Assembly (NCBI GenBank): GCA_002287035.1
Contig: NSKG01000002.1
Location: forward strand, 434,001 to 498,000
DNA from: Pseudomonas sp. WN033
Lineage (GTDB): Bacteria > Pseudomonadota > Gammaproteobacteria > Pseudomonadales > Pseudomonadaceae
Length of the DNA: 64,000 nucleotides
Reading direction: 5' to 3'
Shown: positions 53,456-62,258 of the stretch, one piece after another
Layout of the letters: each line of letters begins with the position of its first letter
How positions within the stretch are numbered: position 1 is the stretch's first letter
The notes under the pieces: generated by a model
Databases searched by the model: none
What the model saw: the letters and a program-made list of their open reading frames with translations, nothing else
Told to the model about the DNA's origin: nothing
Made by a program: the position numbers and the translations under genes

Positions 53456-53492
53456 AATTGCACAAAAGCTCGACAGCCCGGTTGGCGCCGAC
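53456..53492 (+). repeat. right copy of the 37-bp direct repeat flanking the nitrate cluster
   Basis: Begins AATTGCACAAAAG and contains CAGCCCGGTTGG. 30 of 37 bases match 41354-41390. It lies 7 bases after the cobA stop. Confidence 0.5.
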
Positions 53493-53525
53493 ACTGAACT
53501 CAATCAACCCGTGTTTCTTAACACC

Positions 53526-55310
53526 TTATTCCAAACGCTCACGCTGCTGGTCGGCCCATAGCCGGGCGTAGGCGCCGCCGGTTGCCAGCAGCTCAGTGTG
53601 GGTCCCCTGCTCCACCACACGGCCCTGATCCAGCACCAGAATCCGTTCGGCATGAACGATGGTCGACAGCCTGTGGGCAATCGCCAGGGTCGTGCGCTTG
53701 CGGGCCACAGCATTGAGCGCATCGAGAATCAGCCGTTCGGCATGGGTGTCCAGTGACGAGGTGGCTTCATCAAGGATCAGGATCGGCGGATCCTTGAGCA
53801 GCACCCGGGCAATGGCGATCCGTTGCTTCTCACCCCCGGATAATTTCAACCCACGCTCACCGACCTGGGTGTTCAGCCCATCGGGCAGGCGCTTGACGAA
53901 GTCTTCCAACTGGGCCGCACGCAGCACCCGCCAGATATCGTCCTCACTGGCCCCAGGGCAACCGTAGGCGACGTTATAGCCAATGCTGTCGTTGAACAGC
54001 ACGGTATCCTGCGGTACTACGCCAATGGCCCGGCGCAGACTGTCCTGGGTGACCTCGCGCAGATCCTGGCCATCGATGCGGATGGCTCCAGAACTGACAT
54101 CGTAGAAACGAAACAGCAGCCGGGCCAGGGTGGACTTGCCCGCACCACTGGGGCCAACAATCGCCAGGGTATGTCCGGCCGGAATTTCAAGGCTGACGCC
54201 CTTGAGGATAGGCCGCTGCGGCTCATAGGCATAGCCGACCGCCTCGAAGCTCACCGCCCCGCCCTGCACCTTCAAGGCCGGCGCGCCGGGCTTGTCAGCG
54301 ACCTTGACCGGCTGTTCGAGCAGGCCGAACAGACGTTCGATATTGGTCAGCGCCTCGCGAATTTCGCGGTAGATGAAGCCGAGAAAATTCAGCGGAATGA
54401 ACAACTGGATCATGTAGGCGTTGATCATTACCAGCTCGCCAAGGCTCATGCTGCCAGCTGCCACCTGGTTGGCGGCCAATACCATCATCAGGGTCACCGA
54501 GCCGGCGATGATCAGCGCCTGACCGGAGTTCAAGGCCGCCAGCGACAGGCGGTTTTTCATCCGCGCCGCTTCCCAGCCAGCCAGATGGCGATCGTACTCC
54601 TGGGCCTCAAATCGCTCATTGCCGAAATACTTGACCGTCTCGTAATTGAGCAGGCTGTCGACCGCACGGGTATTGGAGCGGTTGTCCATCTTGTTGCTTT
54701 CACGCACGAAGCGGTTGCGCCACTCGGTGCACCAGATTGAAAACGTCCCGTACAGAATCACCGAGCCCAGCACAGTCAACGCATACACCGGGCTAAAGTT
54801 GACCAGCAGGATCACCGCAATCAAACCAATTTCCAGCAGGGTTGGCAGGATGTTGAAGACCATGAAGCGCAGCAGAAAACTGATGCCACTGGTGCCCCGT
54901 TCAATATCACGGGCCAGGCCACCGGTACGCCGGGCCAGGTGAAAGCCCAGATCCAGCCGGTGCAGATGCTCGAAAACCCTGAGTGAGATACGCCGCATGG
55001 CCCGCTCGGCAACCCGGGCGAATACCGCATCACGCAATTCGGAGAAAAATACCGAGGAAAACCGCAGCAGGCCGTAGGCTGCCAGCAAGGCCACAGGCAC
55101 CAGGATCAGGGCCTCGGTGACCGATTCGAAATGCTCGACGATCAGCTTGAGCACCCAGGGCACCGCTACCCCAGCGAGCTTGGCCACGAACAGAAAAGCC
55201 ATGGCCAGCAATACTCGACCACGAAATTCGTTGAGATAGGGAATCAGGCTGGTGATGATTCGCCAGTTGACCGGAGCGCTGGCGTATTGATTATCGGAAT
55301 GAGGACGCAT
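53526..55310 (-). CDS. Atm1/HMT1-type ABC exporter (fused permease-ATPase)
   Basis: 594-aa half-transporter that works as a homodimer in the inner membrane. Six helices over about 20-310, then an ATPase domain: Walker A GPSGAGKST, Q-loop VVPQDT, signature LSGGEKQR, Walker B ILILDEATSSLD and H-loop IAHRLS. TRAVDSLLNYETVKYFGNE in the coupling region is typical of the Atm1/ABCB7/HMT1 group, which exports glutathione-linked metal or sulfur compounds. The ATG at 55310 is preferred to one 17 codons upstream. It converges with cobA and is downstream of the permease gene. Confidence 0.9.
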   Translation of the reverse strand: MRPHSDNQYASAPVNWRIITSLIPYLNEFRGRVLLAMAFLFVAKLAGVAVPWVLKLIVEHFESVTEALILVPVALLAAYGLLRFSSVFFSELRDAVFARVAERAMRRISLRVFEHLHRLDLGFHLARRTGGLARDIERGTSGISFLLRFMVFNILPTLLEIGLIAVILLVNFSPVYALTVLGSVILYGTFSIWCTEWRNRFVRESNKMDNRSNTRAVDSLLNYETVKYFGNERFEAQEYDRHLAGWEAARMKNRLSLAALNSGQALIIAGSVTLMMVLAANQVAAGSMSLGELVMINAYMIQLFIPLNFLGFIYREIREALTNIERLFGLLEQPVKVADKPGAPALKVQGGAVSFEAVGYAYEPQRPILKGVSLEIPAGHTLAIVGPSGAGKSTLARLLFRFYDVSSGAIRIDGQDLREVTQDSLRRAIGVVPQDTVLFNDSIGYNVAYGCPGASEDDIWRVLRAAQLEDFVKRLPDGLNTQVGERGLKLSGGEKQRIAIARVLLKDPPILILDEATSSLDTHAERLILDALNAVARKRTTLAIAHRLSTIVHAERILVLDQGRVVEQGTHTELLATGGAYARLWADQQRERLE

Positions 55311-55348
55311 GTTGGGCTGAAGGCCAAGGCTGAAGAAGCCGACAGAGT

Positions 55349-55380
55349 GTGGGCTTGCCATCGATGATGGTCAAGCCCAC
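55349..55380 (-). terminator. hairpin after the permease gene
   Basis: GTGGGCTTG / CAAGCCCAC with a partly paired centre (CCATC/GATGG), just after the permease stop on the minus strand. It may end that transcript before the ABC exporter gene. Confidence 0.55.
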
Positions 55381-55387
55381 GATTGTC

Positions 55388-56743
55388 TCAGTCCTCGTGC
55401 GGAATCGGGTCCGGGTTGCGGTCCCAGCCGACCATCAGCAGCGTGGCCAGTACCCCCAGCCCCAGGCCGGTCCAGGGGTCGAAAAACGCCAGCCCGGCGC
55501 CAATCACCAGAACCGTACCCCGTGCAGTGTTGTTGCGCGGAATCGACATGGCCACATAGGCACAGGCGAAAGCGGTCAGCATCAGGGTCAGCGCCAGCGC
55601 CACATACAGCAGTGGTTGCAGCCCGGTAAGCAACGGTTTGAGGAAGAACAGCAGCGGAATCCCCATCAGGTAATAGGAAATCAATCCGCTGTGCAGGCTG
55701 TTCATGGCCTCTTTACCCTGCGCCCAGCGCTGCACGATGATCACCTGCACCCCGGTCCACATCGCGCCCTGGGTCGGGAAGAACGGCGCGAACACCCCCA
55801 GCAATGCGTTGCGGATACCGACCGACAGGTGGGTCCGGGTCGGATTGATGTCGACATGCTCGTCGTGACGCTTGCTCAGGCCGTCGCGGATCACTTCGTT
55901 GCCGGTGACGATATCGCCGAACAGGATCACGTAGGTAATGATCGCCAGCGGTATGGCCTTGATATACATATCCCAGCTCGGCCAGCCAATAGCGAAGGGC
56001 GACATCTTGGCGAAGGCGTCACCCACCGGCGGAATCAGGATGCCCCACTGGATGTTGTAGCTGATCTCGCCGACCATCGGCCCAACCACCGCAGCGATGA
56101 AGAAGCCCGGCAGCAAGCCCAATGCAGCAACCAGCGCGATCAGCTTGTGCCGTTCCTTGAGCTTCTGCATCGGCAGCGAGAAGGAGAAGATCAGGCACAC
56201 CGCACAAGCCAGCATAATGCTGACCGGTTGATGCGAGAGCAGCGCCGGCTGCGATCCGTCACCGACGAACACCCGCTGCACTGCAGCAATCGCGGCACCA
56301 AGGATGATCCCGGCTTTGAGCGTATCCGGCAGCCAGAGCACCAGTTTCTTGCCCAGCCCGGTTATCCCCAACAGCACCAGTAGCACGGCGAAGTTGAGTG
56401 ATAGCGCGGTCATCACCTGGAACCGCGAGGCCGGGTCTTCGTAACCGGTCAATACGAAGGTCAGTACCAGCGGCAACGCTGGAGTGATCCAACCAGGAGC
56501 ATAGGGCTCACCGAAGAAGATCAGCGCGGAGCCAATCAAAATGGAATGCAGCATGGACACGGCCACCGCTTCTTCGAAGCTCAGACCGAAGGCACCGGTC
56601 ATGATCGGAATCAGAGCCAGGCCGGTAGCCGCGGCCACGAAGAACCCCTGCAGGGCCTCCTGCCAGTAAAACCGCGTGTGGTAGAACGGTAAACGGAAAG
56701 TGAACGGCCCCCAGCGCCATCCAGGCAATTCGGGTTGAGACAT
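55388..56743 (-). CDS. multi-spanning permease, NCS2/SulP-like, substrate unknown
   Basis: 451-aa inner-membrane protein with about 12-14 hydrophobic helices. Order and motifs recall the xanthine/uracil (NCS2, AzgA) and SulP carriers: GFFVAAATGLALIPIMTGAF near the N-terminus, a tandem TM arrangement, and FGDIVTGNEVIRDGLSKRHD followed by GVFAPFFPTQGAMWTG in the second half, where NCS2 carriers keep acidic transport residues. I cannot assign a substrate. The start at 56743 (MSQPELPGWRWGPF) is chosen over an earlier ATG at 56791. The upstream region (56744-56997) has no gene. Confidence 0.72.
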   Translation of the reverse strand: MSQPELPGWRWGPFTFRLPFYHTRFYWQEALQGFFVAAATGLALIPIMTGAFGLSFEEAVAVSMLHSILIGSALIFFGEPYAPGWITPALPLVLTFVLTGYEDPASRFQVMTALSLNFAVLLVLLGITGLGKKLVLWLPDTLKAGIILGAAIAAVQRVFVGDGSQPALLSHQPVSIMLACAVCLIFSFSLPMQKLKERHKLIALVAALGLLPGFFIAAVVGPMVGEISYNIQWGILIPPVGDAFAKMSPFAIGWPSWDMYIKAIPLAIITYVILFGDIVTGNEVIRDGLSKRHDEHVDINPTRTHLSVGIRNALLGVFAPFFPTQGAMWTGVQVIIVQRWAQGKEAMNSLHSGLISYYLMGIPLLFFLKPLLTGLQPLLYVALALTLMLTAFACAYVAMSIPRNNTARGTVLVIGAGLAFFDPWTGLGLGVLATLLMVGWDRNPDPIPHED

Positions 56744-56928
56744 AGCTGACTCCGTGGTTCTTATTGGACTTATTGTGTGGCCCGACCGCAACGCAACTCA
56801 GGCAGCAGTCATTATGCCCAGCGCGGCAAAAAAGTACATGCACCCCGTCAACCATGCGGGTTACGCCTTATGGACCCCAACCAGCAGTCGGGAGCGCCCA
56901 GTGACGCGGGCTGGAGCCGGGTCGGCGG

Positions 56929-56953
56929 GCCTGGCAGCGCCCACGCCCAGGCC
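56929..56953 (-). terminator. candidate terminator of the RND efflux operon
   Basis: GGCCTGG / CCAGGCC around a 10-11 base GC-rich loop, about 45 bp past the stop of the pump gene on the minus strand. Confidence 0.4.
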
Positions 56954-56997
56954 GCACCCGAATTATCACGCTGATGAATAGATCGTTTCCGACTGTT

Positions 56998-59900
56998 TCA
57001 GGCGCCGGTTTGCTCTTCGCTTTGCAGGCGATGGCGCACCTCATCTGGTGAACCTGTGCCTCGGGCCATCAGGCTATACAGCACCGGGATCACAAACAGA
57101 GTCAGGAACATCGACACGCTGACGCCGGACACCACCACGATGCCAATGACCTGGCGGGTTTCCGCACCCGGACCAAACGCCAGTACCAAGGGAATCGAAC
57201 CTGCCACCGTGGTTACCCCGGTCATCAGGATCGGCCGTAGGCGCAGGGTGCTGGCCTCGATCAAAGCCTGCTCGAAGGGTTTGCCGGCATCACGCAACTG
57301 GTTGGCAAACTCGACGATCAGGATACCGTTTTTGGCCGCCAGGCCAATCAACATCACCAGGCCAATCTGGCTGTAGAGGTTCAGGGTATTGCCGGTCAAC
57401 CACAGCCCGACCAGGGCGCCACCCACCGCCAGGGGGACACCGAACATGATCACCAATGGGTGAATGAAACTTTCGAACTGGGCCGCCAGCACCAGAAACA
57501 CCACGATCAGGCCCAGCACAAACACGAACAGCAGCGAGCCACTGGCGTTACGCAGGTCCAGTGATTGCCCCTTGTAGTCGATCACCAGGGTCTCCGGCAG
57601 ATGCTCACGAGCCAGGCGCTCAACATGATCCAGCGCTGTACCCAGAGCCACGCCATCGGCCAGCGAGGCATCAATGGTGATGGCCCGATTGCGGTTGTAA
57701 CGGTTCAGGGTGGTCGAGCCGGCATATTCTTCCAGGCTGACCAGGTTCGACAATGGAATCAGTTGCCCGCTACTGGCTGAGCGCACATAGATATTTTCCA
57801 TGCTGGCCGCCCGGCGCTGGGTCTCGCGCTCACCTTCGAGGATGACGTCGTATTCCTCGCCTTCATCTATGTAGGTAGTCACCCGCCGCGAACCCAGCAT
57901 GGTTTCCAGAGTCCGGCCAATGGTACTGATATTGACTCCCAGATCGGCAGCCCGGTCATAATCGATCCGTACCTCAAGCTGCGGCTGGGTTTCCTTATAG
58001 TCGGAATCGATATTGGTCAGCCCTGGATTGTCCTCGGCGATCTTGCTCAGCAGGATGTCGCGCCACTCGGCCAGTTCGTCATAGCTACCCGCCCCACCAA
58101 TCACCAGCCGGAATGGCTGCTGCTGGCCCGAGGCAAAGCCCTGACGCATGACCGGAAAGGCTCGGACTCCGGGCAGATCATTTAACCGGCCCTGGATATC
58201 GGCCATGATTTCCCAGCCACTGCGGCGTTGGCCCCAGTCCTCCAGCACCACAACGGCAATCCCTGTGTTGAAGGTGGTTACTGCGCCAAAGGCACGAGGC
58301 GCACGTACCAGCAAACGGCTGACTTCACCAGCCTCAACCAGGTCCATCAAACGGCTTTCTATTTCGTCCATGTACTCCAGCATGTAGTCATAGGAAGCGC
58401 CCTCCGGCCCGTTAACTATGACAAACAGCGAGCCGCGATCCTCACGCGGGGTGTACTCACTGGGCAGCTTGTTGAACAGCCAGCCCGTGCCGGCAAACAT
58501 CAACAGGAACACCAGCAACGCCGCCCAACGAAAACGCAAGACGAAACGCAGGGCCTTGGCGTAGACTCCCCGGGACAGCAACAGTACCCGCTCAACCAAG
58601 CGGCTCAGCCAGTTATCTTCGTCATGCGCCTTGAGTACCTTGGATGCCAGCATTGCCGACAAGGTCAGCGCCACGAAACTGGAGAAGGCCACGGCCGCAG
58701 CCATGGTCAGGGCGAACTCTGAGAACAGCCGGCCGACATCACCCTGCAAAAAAGCGATGGGGACGAACACCGCCACCAGCACCAGAGTTGTCGAAACCAC
58801 CGCAAAGGCCACCTGCCGGGCACCGTAGAAAGCCGCCACCAGAGGTGTCTCTCCCTCTTCGTCGATACGCCGGCGAATATTCTCCAGAACAATGATGGCA
58901 TCATCCACCACCAGACCAATCGCCAGCACCAACGCCAGCAGGGTCAGCAGGTTGACGGTAAAGCCGAACAGCAACAGGCCGATGAAGGTTGCAGTAATCG
59001 AAACCGGCAGCGTCACCGCCGGCACCAGAATCGCTCGCGGGCTGCCAAGGAACAGGAAAATCGCCAGCACCACCAGCACCAGAGCAATCAGCAGAGTACT
59101 GTAGACCTCACTGATCGCCCCTTCGATAAATACCGAGCTGTCGAAACTGGGGTGGATCTGCATGCCTTCGGGCAGGGTCGGGTTCAATACCTCGACCAGT
59201 TCACGCGCCGCTCTGGCCACTTCCAGAGTGTTGGCTGTCGATTGGCGCTCCAGGCCGATACCAACCATGGGCACGCCATTGCCACGGAACAGGTTGCGCT
59301 CTTCCTCGGTGCCCCGCTCAACCCTGGCCACATCGCCCAGACGCACCAGGTAGTTGTCATCGCCCCGGGCAATCACCAGCCGGGCGAACTCTTCAGGCAA
59401 GGTGAAACTGCGTGCCACCCGCACCGTAAACAAACGGTTCAGCGACTCGATACTGCCGGCCGGCAGTTCAACGTTCTCGGCCCGCAGTGCATTCTCGACA
59501 TCAGCTACGGTCAGATTGCGCGCCGCCAGCGCCTCACGGTCGAGCCAGACCCGCATGGCATAACGCTGGGCGCCACCAACACGTACCTGGCCTACCCCGT
59601 CGAGAGTGGAAAACCGGTCAACCAGATAGCGCTCGGCGTAATCGGTCAGCTCCGGCAGGGTCATCCGGTCACTGGCCAGATTCCACCAGACGATCACGTC
59701 CTGGTTGGCATCCAGCTTGCGGACCTGGGGCGGGTCGGCCTCATCGGGCAGTGAACGCAACAGTCCGGAAACCCGGTCACGGATATCGTTGGCCGCCTCG
59801 TTGACGTCCTTGTTGATCGAAAAACGCACGGTAATGATCGAACGGCTATCCTCGCTGCGCGACTCGATATATTCGATACCCTCAACCCCGGCGATCCGCT

Positions 59901-60105
59901 CCTCGATCACCTGAGTGATTTGCGAGTCGATGACGCTGGCGGCGGCGCCGACATAGGTGGTGTCGATATTAACTACCGGCGGGTCGATGTCGGGGTATTC
60001 GCGCAAAGGCAGCATGCTGAAGGCAACCAGGCCAAAGATCACCAGCAGCAAAGCCAGTACCGTGGCGAAGACCGGCCGAACGACTGCCGTATCCGAAAGA
60101 ATCAT
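56998..60105 (-). CDS. RND (HAE1/AcrB-type) efflux pump, inner-membrane subunit
   Basis: 1035-aa proton-driven pump, full AcrB length, with 12 helices and two large periplasmic loops. N-terminal VVRPVFATVLALLLVIFGL and PLREYPDIDPP are typical; the proton-relay pair lies in LVLAIGLVVDDAIIVLENI (near 400), and a matching GLAAKNGILIVEFANQLRD segment is in the second half. GLERQSTANTLEVA and the DIRDRVSGLLRSLP stretch are common to HAE1 pumps for drugs. The paired adaptor gene is 10 bp upstream; no outer-membrane factor gene is nearby, so a shared TolC/OprM-like channel is probable. The substrates are not predictable. Confidence 0.92.
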   Translation of the reverse strand: MILSDTAVVRPVFATVLALLLVIFGLVAFSMLPLREYPDIDPPVVNIDTTYVGAAASVIDSQITQVIEERIAGVEGIEYIESRSEDSRSIITVRFSINKDVNEAANDIRDRVSGLLRSLPDEADPPQVRKLDANQDVIVWWNLASDRMTLPELTDYAERYLVDRFSTLDGVGQVRVGGAQRYAMRVWLDREALAARNLTVADVENALRAENVELPAGSIESLNRLFTVRVARSFTLPEEFARLVIARGDDNYLVRLGDVARVERGTEEERNLFRGNGVPMVGIGLERQSTANTLEVARAARELVEVLNPTLPEGMQIHPSFDSSVFIEGAISEVYSTLLIALVLVVLAIFLFLGSPRAILVPAVTLPVSITATFIGLLLFGFTVNLLTLLALVLAIGLVVDDAIIVLENIRRRIDEEGETPLVAAFYGARQVAFAVVSTTLVLVAVFVPIAFLQGDVGRLFSEFALTMAAAVAFSSFVALTLSAMLASKVLKAHDEDNWLSRLVERVLLLSRGVYAKALRFVLRFRWAALLVFLLMFAGTGWLFNKLPSEYTPREDRGSLFVIVNGPEGASYDYMLEYMDEIESRLMDLVEAGEVSRLLVRAPRAFGAVTTFNTGIAVVVLEDWGQRRSGWEIMADIQGRLNDLPGVRAFPVMRQGFASGQQQPFRLVIGGAGSYDELAEWRDILLSKIAEDNPGLTNIDSDYKETQPQLEVRIDYDRAADLGVNISTIGRTLETMLGSRRVTTYIDEGEEYDVILEGERETQRRAASMENIYVRSASSGQLIPLSNLVSLEEYAGSTTLNRYNRNRAITIDASLADGVALGTALDHVERLAREHLPETLVIDYKGQSLDLRNASGSLLFVFVLGLIVVFLVLAAQFESFIHPLVIMFGVPLAVGGALVGLWLTGNTLNLYSQIGLVMLIGLAAKNGILIVEFANQLRDAGKPFEQALIEASTLRLRPILMTGVTTVAGSIPLVLAFGPGAETRQVIGIVVVSGVSVSMFLTLFVIPVLYSLMARGTGSPDEVRHRLQSEEQTGA

Positions 60106-60115
60106 CGGCGCGCCC

Positions 60116-61201
60116 TCAGTTGACTACAGGGTTGTTGGACAGCGCCTCAGCCAAGGGTGCGCCCGGCTCCAGAACCGCCTTGATCACGACCTTCTGCCCT
60201 GGCTGGACCCGGAAGCCGCCGTGACTGATCACCTGTTCGCCCAACTGCAGCCCAGAGGTCACTTCGACCAGACCGGGATAACGCTCGCCAATGTTGATCT
60301 GGCGCCGTTCGGCTACCCAGCCCCCTTCACGCTCGCTCAGCAGCATGACGAACTGACGCCGCCCGACCGGCACCAAAGCTTCCTCGGGAATCACCAGGGC
60401 CTCACGCGGAGCACTGGCAATCCGCACCGTCATCAGCATCCCCGGACGCAGCAGGCCGTCGGGGTTGGGAATCAACGCCCGCACCCGGATTGAGCGGGTC
60501 ACCGGGTCGACTTCATTGTCCACGCCACTGATCTCGCCCTCGAACAGCCGACCAGCAAAGGCTGCACTGCTGGCAGTGATCGCCAGTCCCGGGCGGATCG
60601 AAGCCAGGCGGGTTTCCGGCACACTGAAATCGAGCTTCATGACACTGTCGTCATGCAAAGTTGCCACTGGCGTCCCCGGGGTCAGAAGACTGCCGACACT
60701 GACCTGACGCAGCCCCACCACGCTGTCGAACGGAGCCCGGATCAGGCGATCAGCCAAGCGTGCTTCAACGGCCCGGAGACGAGCCTGAGCCAGTTCGCTC
60801 TCACGACGCCGGTCATCCAGTTCCTGATCGGAGACAAACCGCCGCTCGACCAGTTGCTGGGCCCGTTGCAGTTGCCGTTCGGCATCATTGAGCGCCACCC
60901 GGGCTTCTTCGAGCTGGGCCAGTTGTTCGCGGTTGGTCAACTCGACCAGAACATCGCCGGCCTTGACCCGCTGGCCGTCGGTAAAGTGAATGCGGGAGAT
61001 GGTTTCGGTCATGTTGGCGGTGACTACTGCAGTTTCGTTGGCCTGCAGCGTGCCCAACGCCTCGATCTCATTGGCGATATCACGTTGCTCGACTGCTGCG
61101 ACGATGACCTGCATCGGTTGTTGCGCTAAAGCCGGCACAGCCATACAACATCCCAAGAGCCAACCGGCGGCCCAGCGCCCGACTCGTACCATCCTAAACA
61201 T
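60116..61201 (-). CDS. RND efflux periplasmic adaptor (membrane fusion protein)
   Basis: 361-aa adaptor that links the pump to an outer-membrane channel. The N-terminal export signal ends with either a lipobox-like LLGC (14-17 region) or a signal peptidase I site at ALA-QQ, so lipidation is possible but unsure. Then come barrel-sandwich motifs (GTLQANETAVVTANMTETIS; DGQRVKAGDVLVELTNREQ), a short helical hairpin (ARVALNDAERQLQRAQQLVE), and beta-barrel and proximal domains (VPETRLASIRPGLAI, GEISGVDNEVDPVTRSIRV). First gene of the pump operon; no local regulator gene is seen. Confidence 0.9.
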   Translation of the reverse strand: MFRMVRVGRWAAGWLLGCCMAVPALAQQPMQVIVAAVEQRDIANEIEALGTLQANETAVVTANMTETISRIHFTDGQRVKAGDVLVELTNREQLAQLEEARVALNDAERQLQRAQQLVERRFVSDQELDDRRRESELAQARLRAVEARLADRLIRAPFDSVVGLRQVSVGSLLTPGTPVATLHDDSVMKLDFSVPETRLASIRPGLAITASSAAFAGRLFEGEISGVDNEVDPVTRSIRVRALIPNPDGLLRPGMLMTVRIASAPREALVIPEEALVPVGRRQFVMLLSEREGGWVAERRQINIGERYPGLVEVTSGLQLGEQVISHGGFRVQPGQKVVIKAVLEPGAPLAEALSNNPVVN

Positions 61202-61397
61202 GCTTGATTCCTACTTACGCTTTGGCAGAAAGCCGCGAATTATACGTGACCCGAGAGTCGCTCAATGATGACGCTGCAGTCGGCTTTTGCATACGACTAA
61301 TTCCTACAGGATGTGACAGCCTGTCTGAACAGCGCGTTCAGCGTAATGGAACCCTGCGCCCACCTGTACCAGCGAGACAACCGGTGGGCGCAGCCAG

Positions 61398-62180
61398 TCA
61401 GTTGCCCAGGGCCTCGGCAAAGAACTGGTGCATGGCATTAAACGCTCTGGCGGCCACCTTTTCATGGTATTGCGCCTGCCCTGGCACATTGGCGGTCGGA
61501 TCGGTAAACGAGTGAACTGCGCCGCCATAGCTGACCAGTTGCCAGTCCACACCGGCCTCGCGCATCTCGGCTTCGAAGGCCAGCACCTGCTCGGTCGGTA
61601 CATAGGGATCATCGGCGCCGTGCAACACTAGCACGGGTGCCTTGATCGCCTTGGCATCGGCCACATTGGGCGTGTCGAGATTGCCGTGGAAGGACACTAC
61701 GGCGCCAATCGAGGCACCCGAGCGAGCCAGCTCCAGCACCGTCCCACCGCCGAAACAGAAGCCAATGGCTGCCAGCCGTTCGGCATCCAGCCCAACCTCA
61801 TCGGCCTTGCCCTTGAACACCTCCAGCGCGGCATTGGCCCGCTGGCGCATCAGCGCCCGGTCCGAACGCACAAAGCCGGCGGCCTTGCCCGCCTCGTCGG
61901 TGTTCTGCGGGCGAATATCCTTGCCGTACATGTCCGCCACGAACACCACATACTCAGAGCCGCCGGCACGATAGGCCTTCTTTGCCGCATTCTCGGTCAC
62001 GCCCATCCAGTTGGGTACCATCAGGATCCCTGGCCGCCGCTCACTGACCGCGTCGTCATACACCAACATGCCCTGATAGGCCTCGCCGTCAATCTCATAG
62101 TCGACCCGCTCAACAACCATTGCAGCCTGCGTCATTCCAGTTACTCCCGCCATCAGCAAGGTGGTCAATATCCTTTTCAT
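61398..62180 (-). CDS. dienelactone hydrolase family protein, exported
   Basis: 260-aa alpha/beta hydrolase. Catalytic triad: Cys in GFCFGG (about residue 140), Asp in GADDPYVP (about 192) and His in GAVHSFTDP (about 223). A signal peptide (MKRILTTLLMAGVTGMTQA) points to the periplasm, unlike classical cytosolic dienelactone hydrolase in chloroaromatic degradation; no ring-cleavage genes are nearby, so the natural ester substrate is unknown. The ATG at 62180 is used because it begins the signal peptide. Located between the RND operon and the FAD monooxygenase, same strand. Confidence 0.87.
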   Translation of the reverse strand: MKRILTTLLMAGVTGMTQAAMVVERVDYEIDGEAYQGMLVYDDAVSERRPGILMVPNWMGVTENAAKKAYRAGGSEYVVFVADMYGKDIRPQNTDEAGKAAGFVRSDRALMRQRANAALEVFKGKADEVGLDAERLAAIGFCFGGGTVLELARSGASIGAVVSFHGNLDTPNVADAKAIKAPVLVLHGADDPYVPTEQVLAFEAEMREAGVDWQLVSYGGAVHSFTDPTANVPGQAQYHEKVAARAFNAMHQFFAEALGN

Positions 62181-62258
62181 GCTTTTCCCCTTTATCCATC
62201 TGTTCATTTACAGTGCATCAAGCTTAGCAGCAGCACCACACCGGCATGGGCGCTCGGC

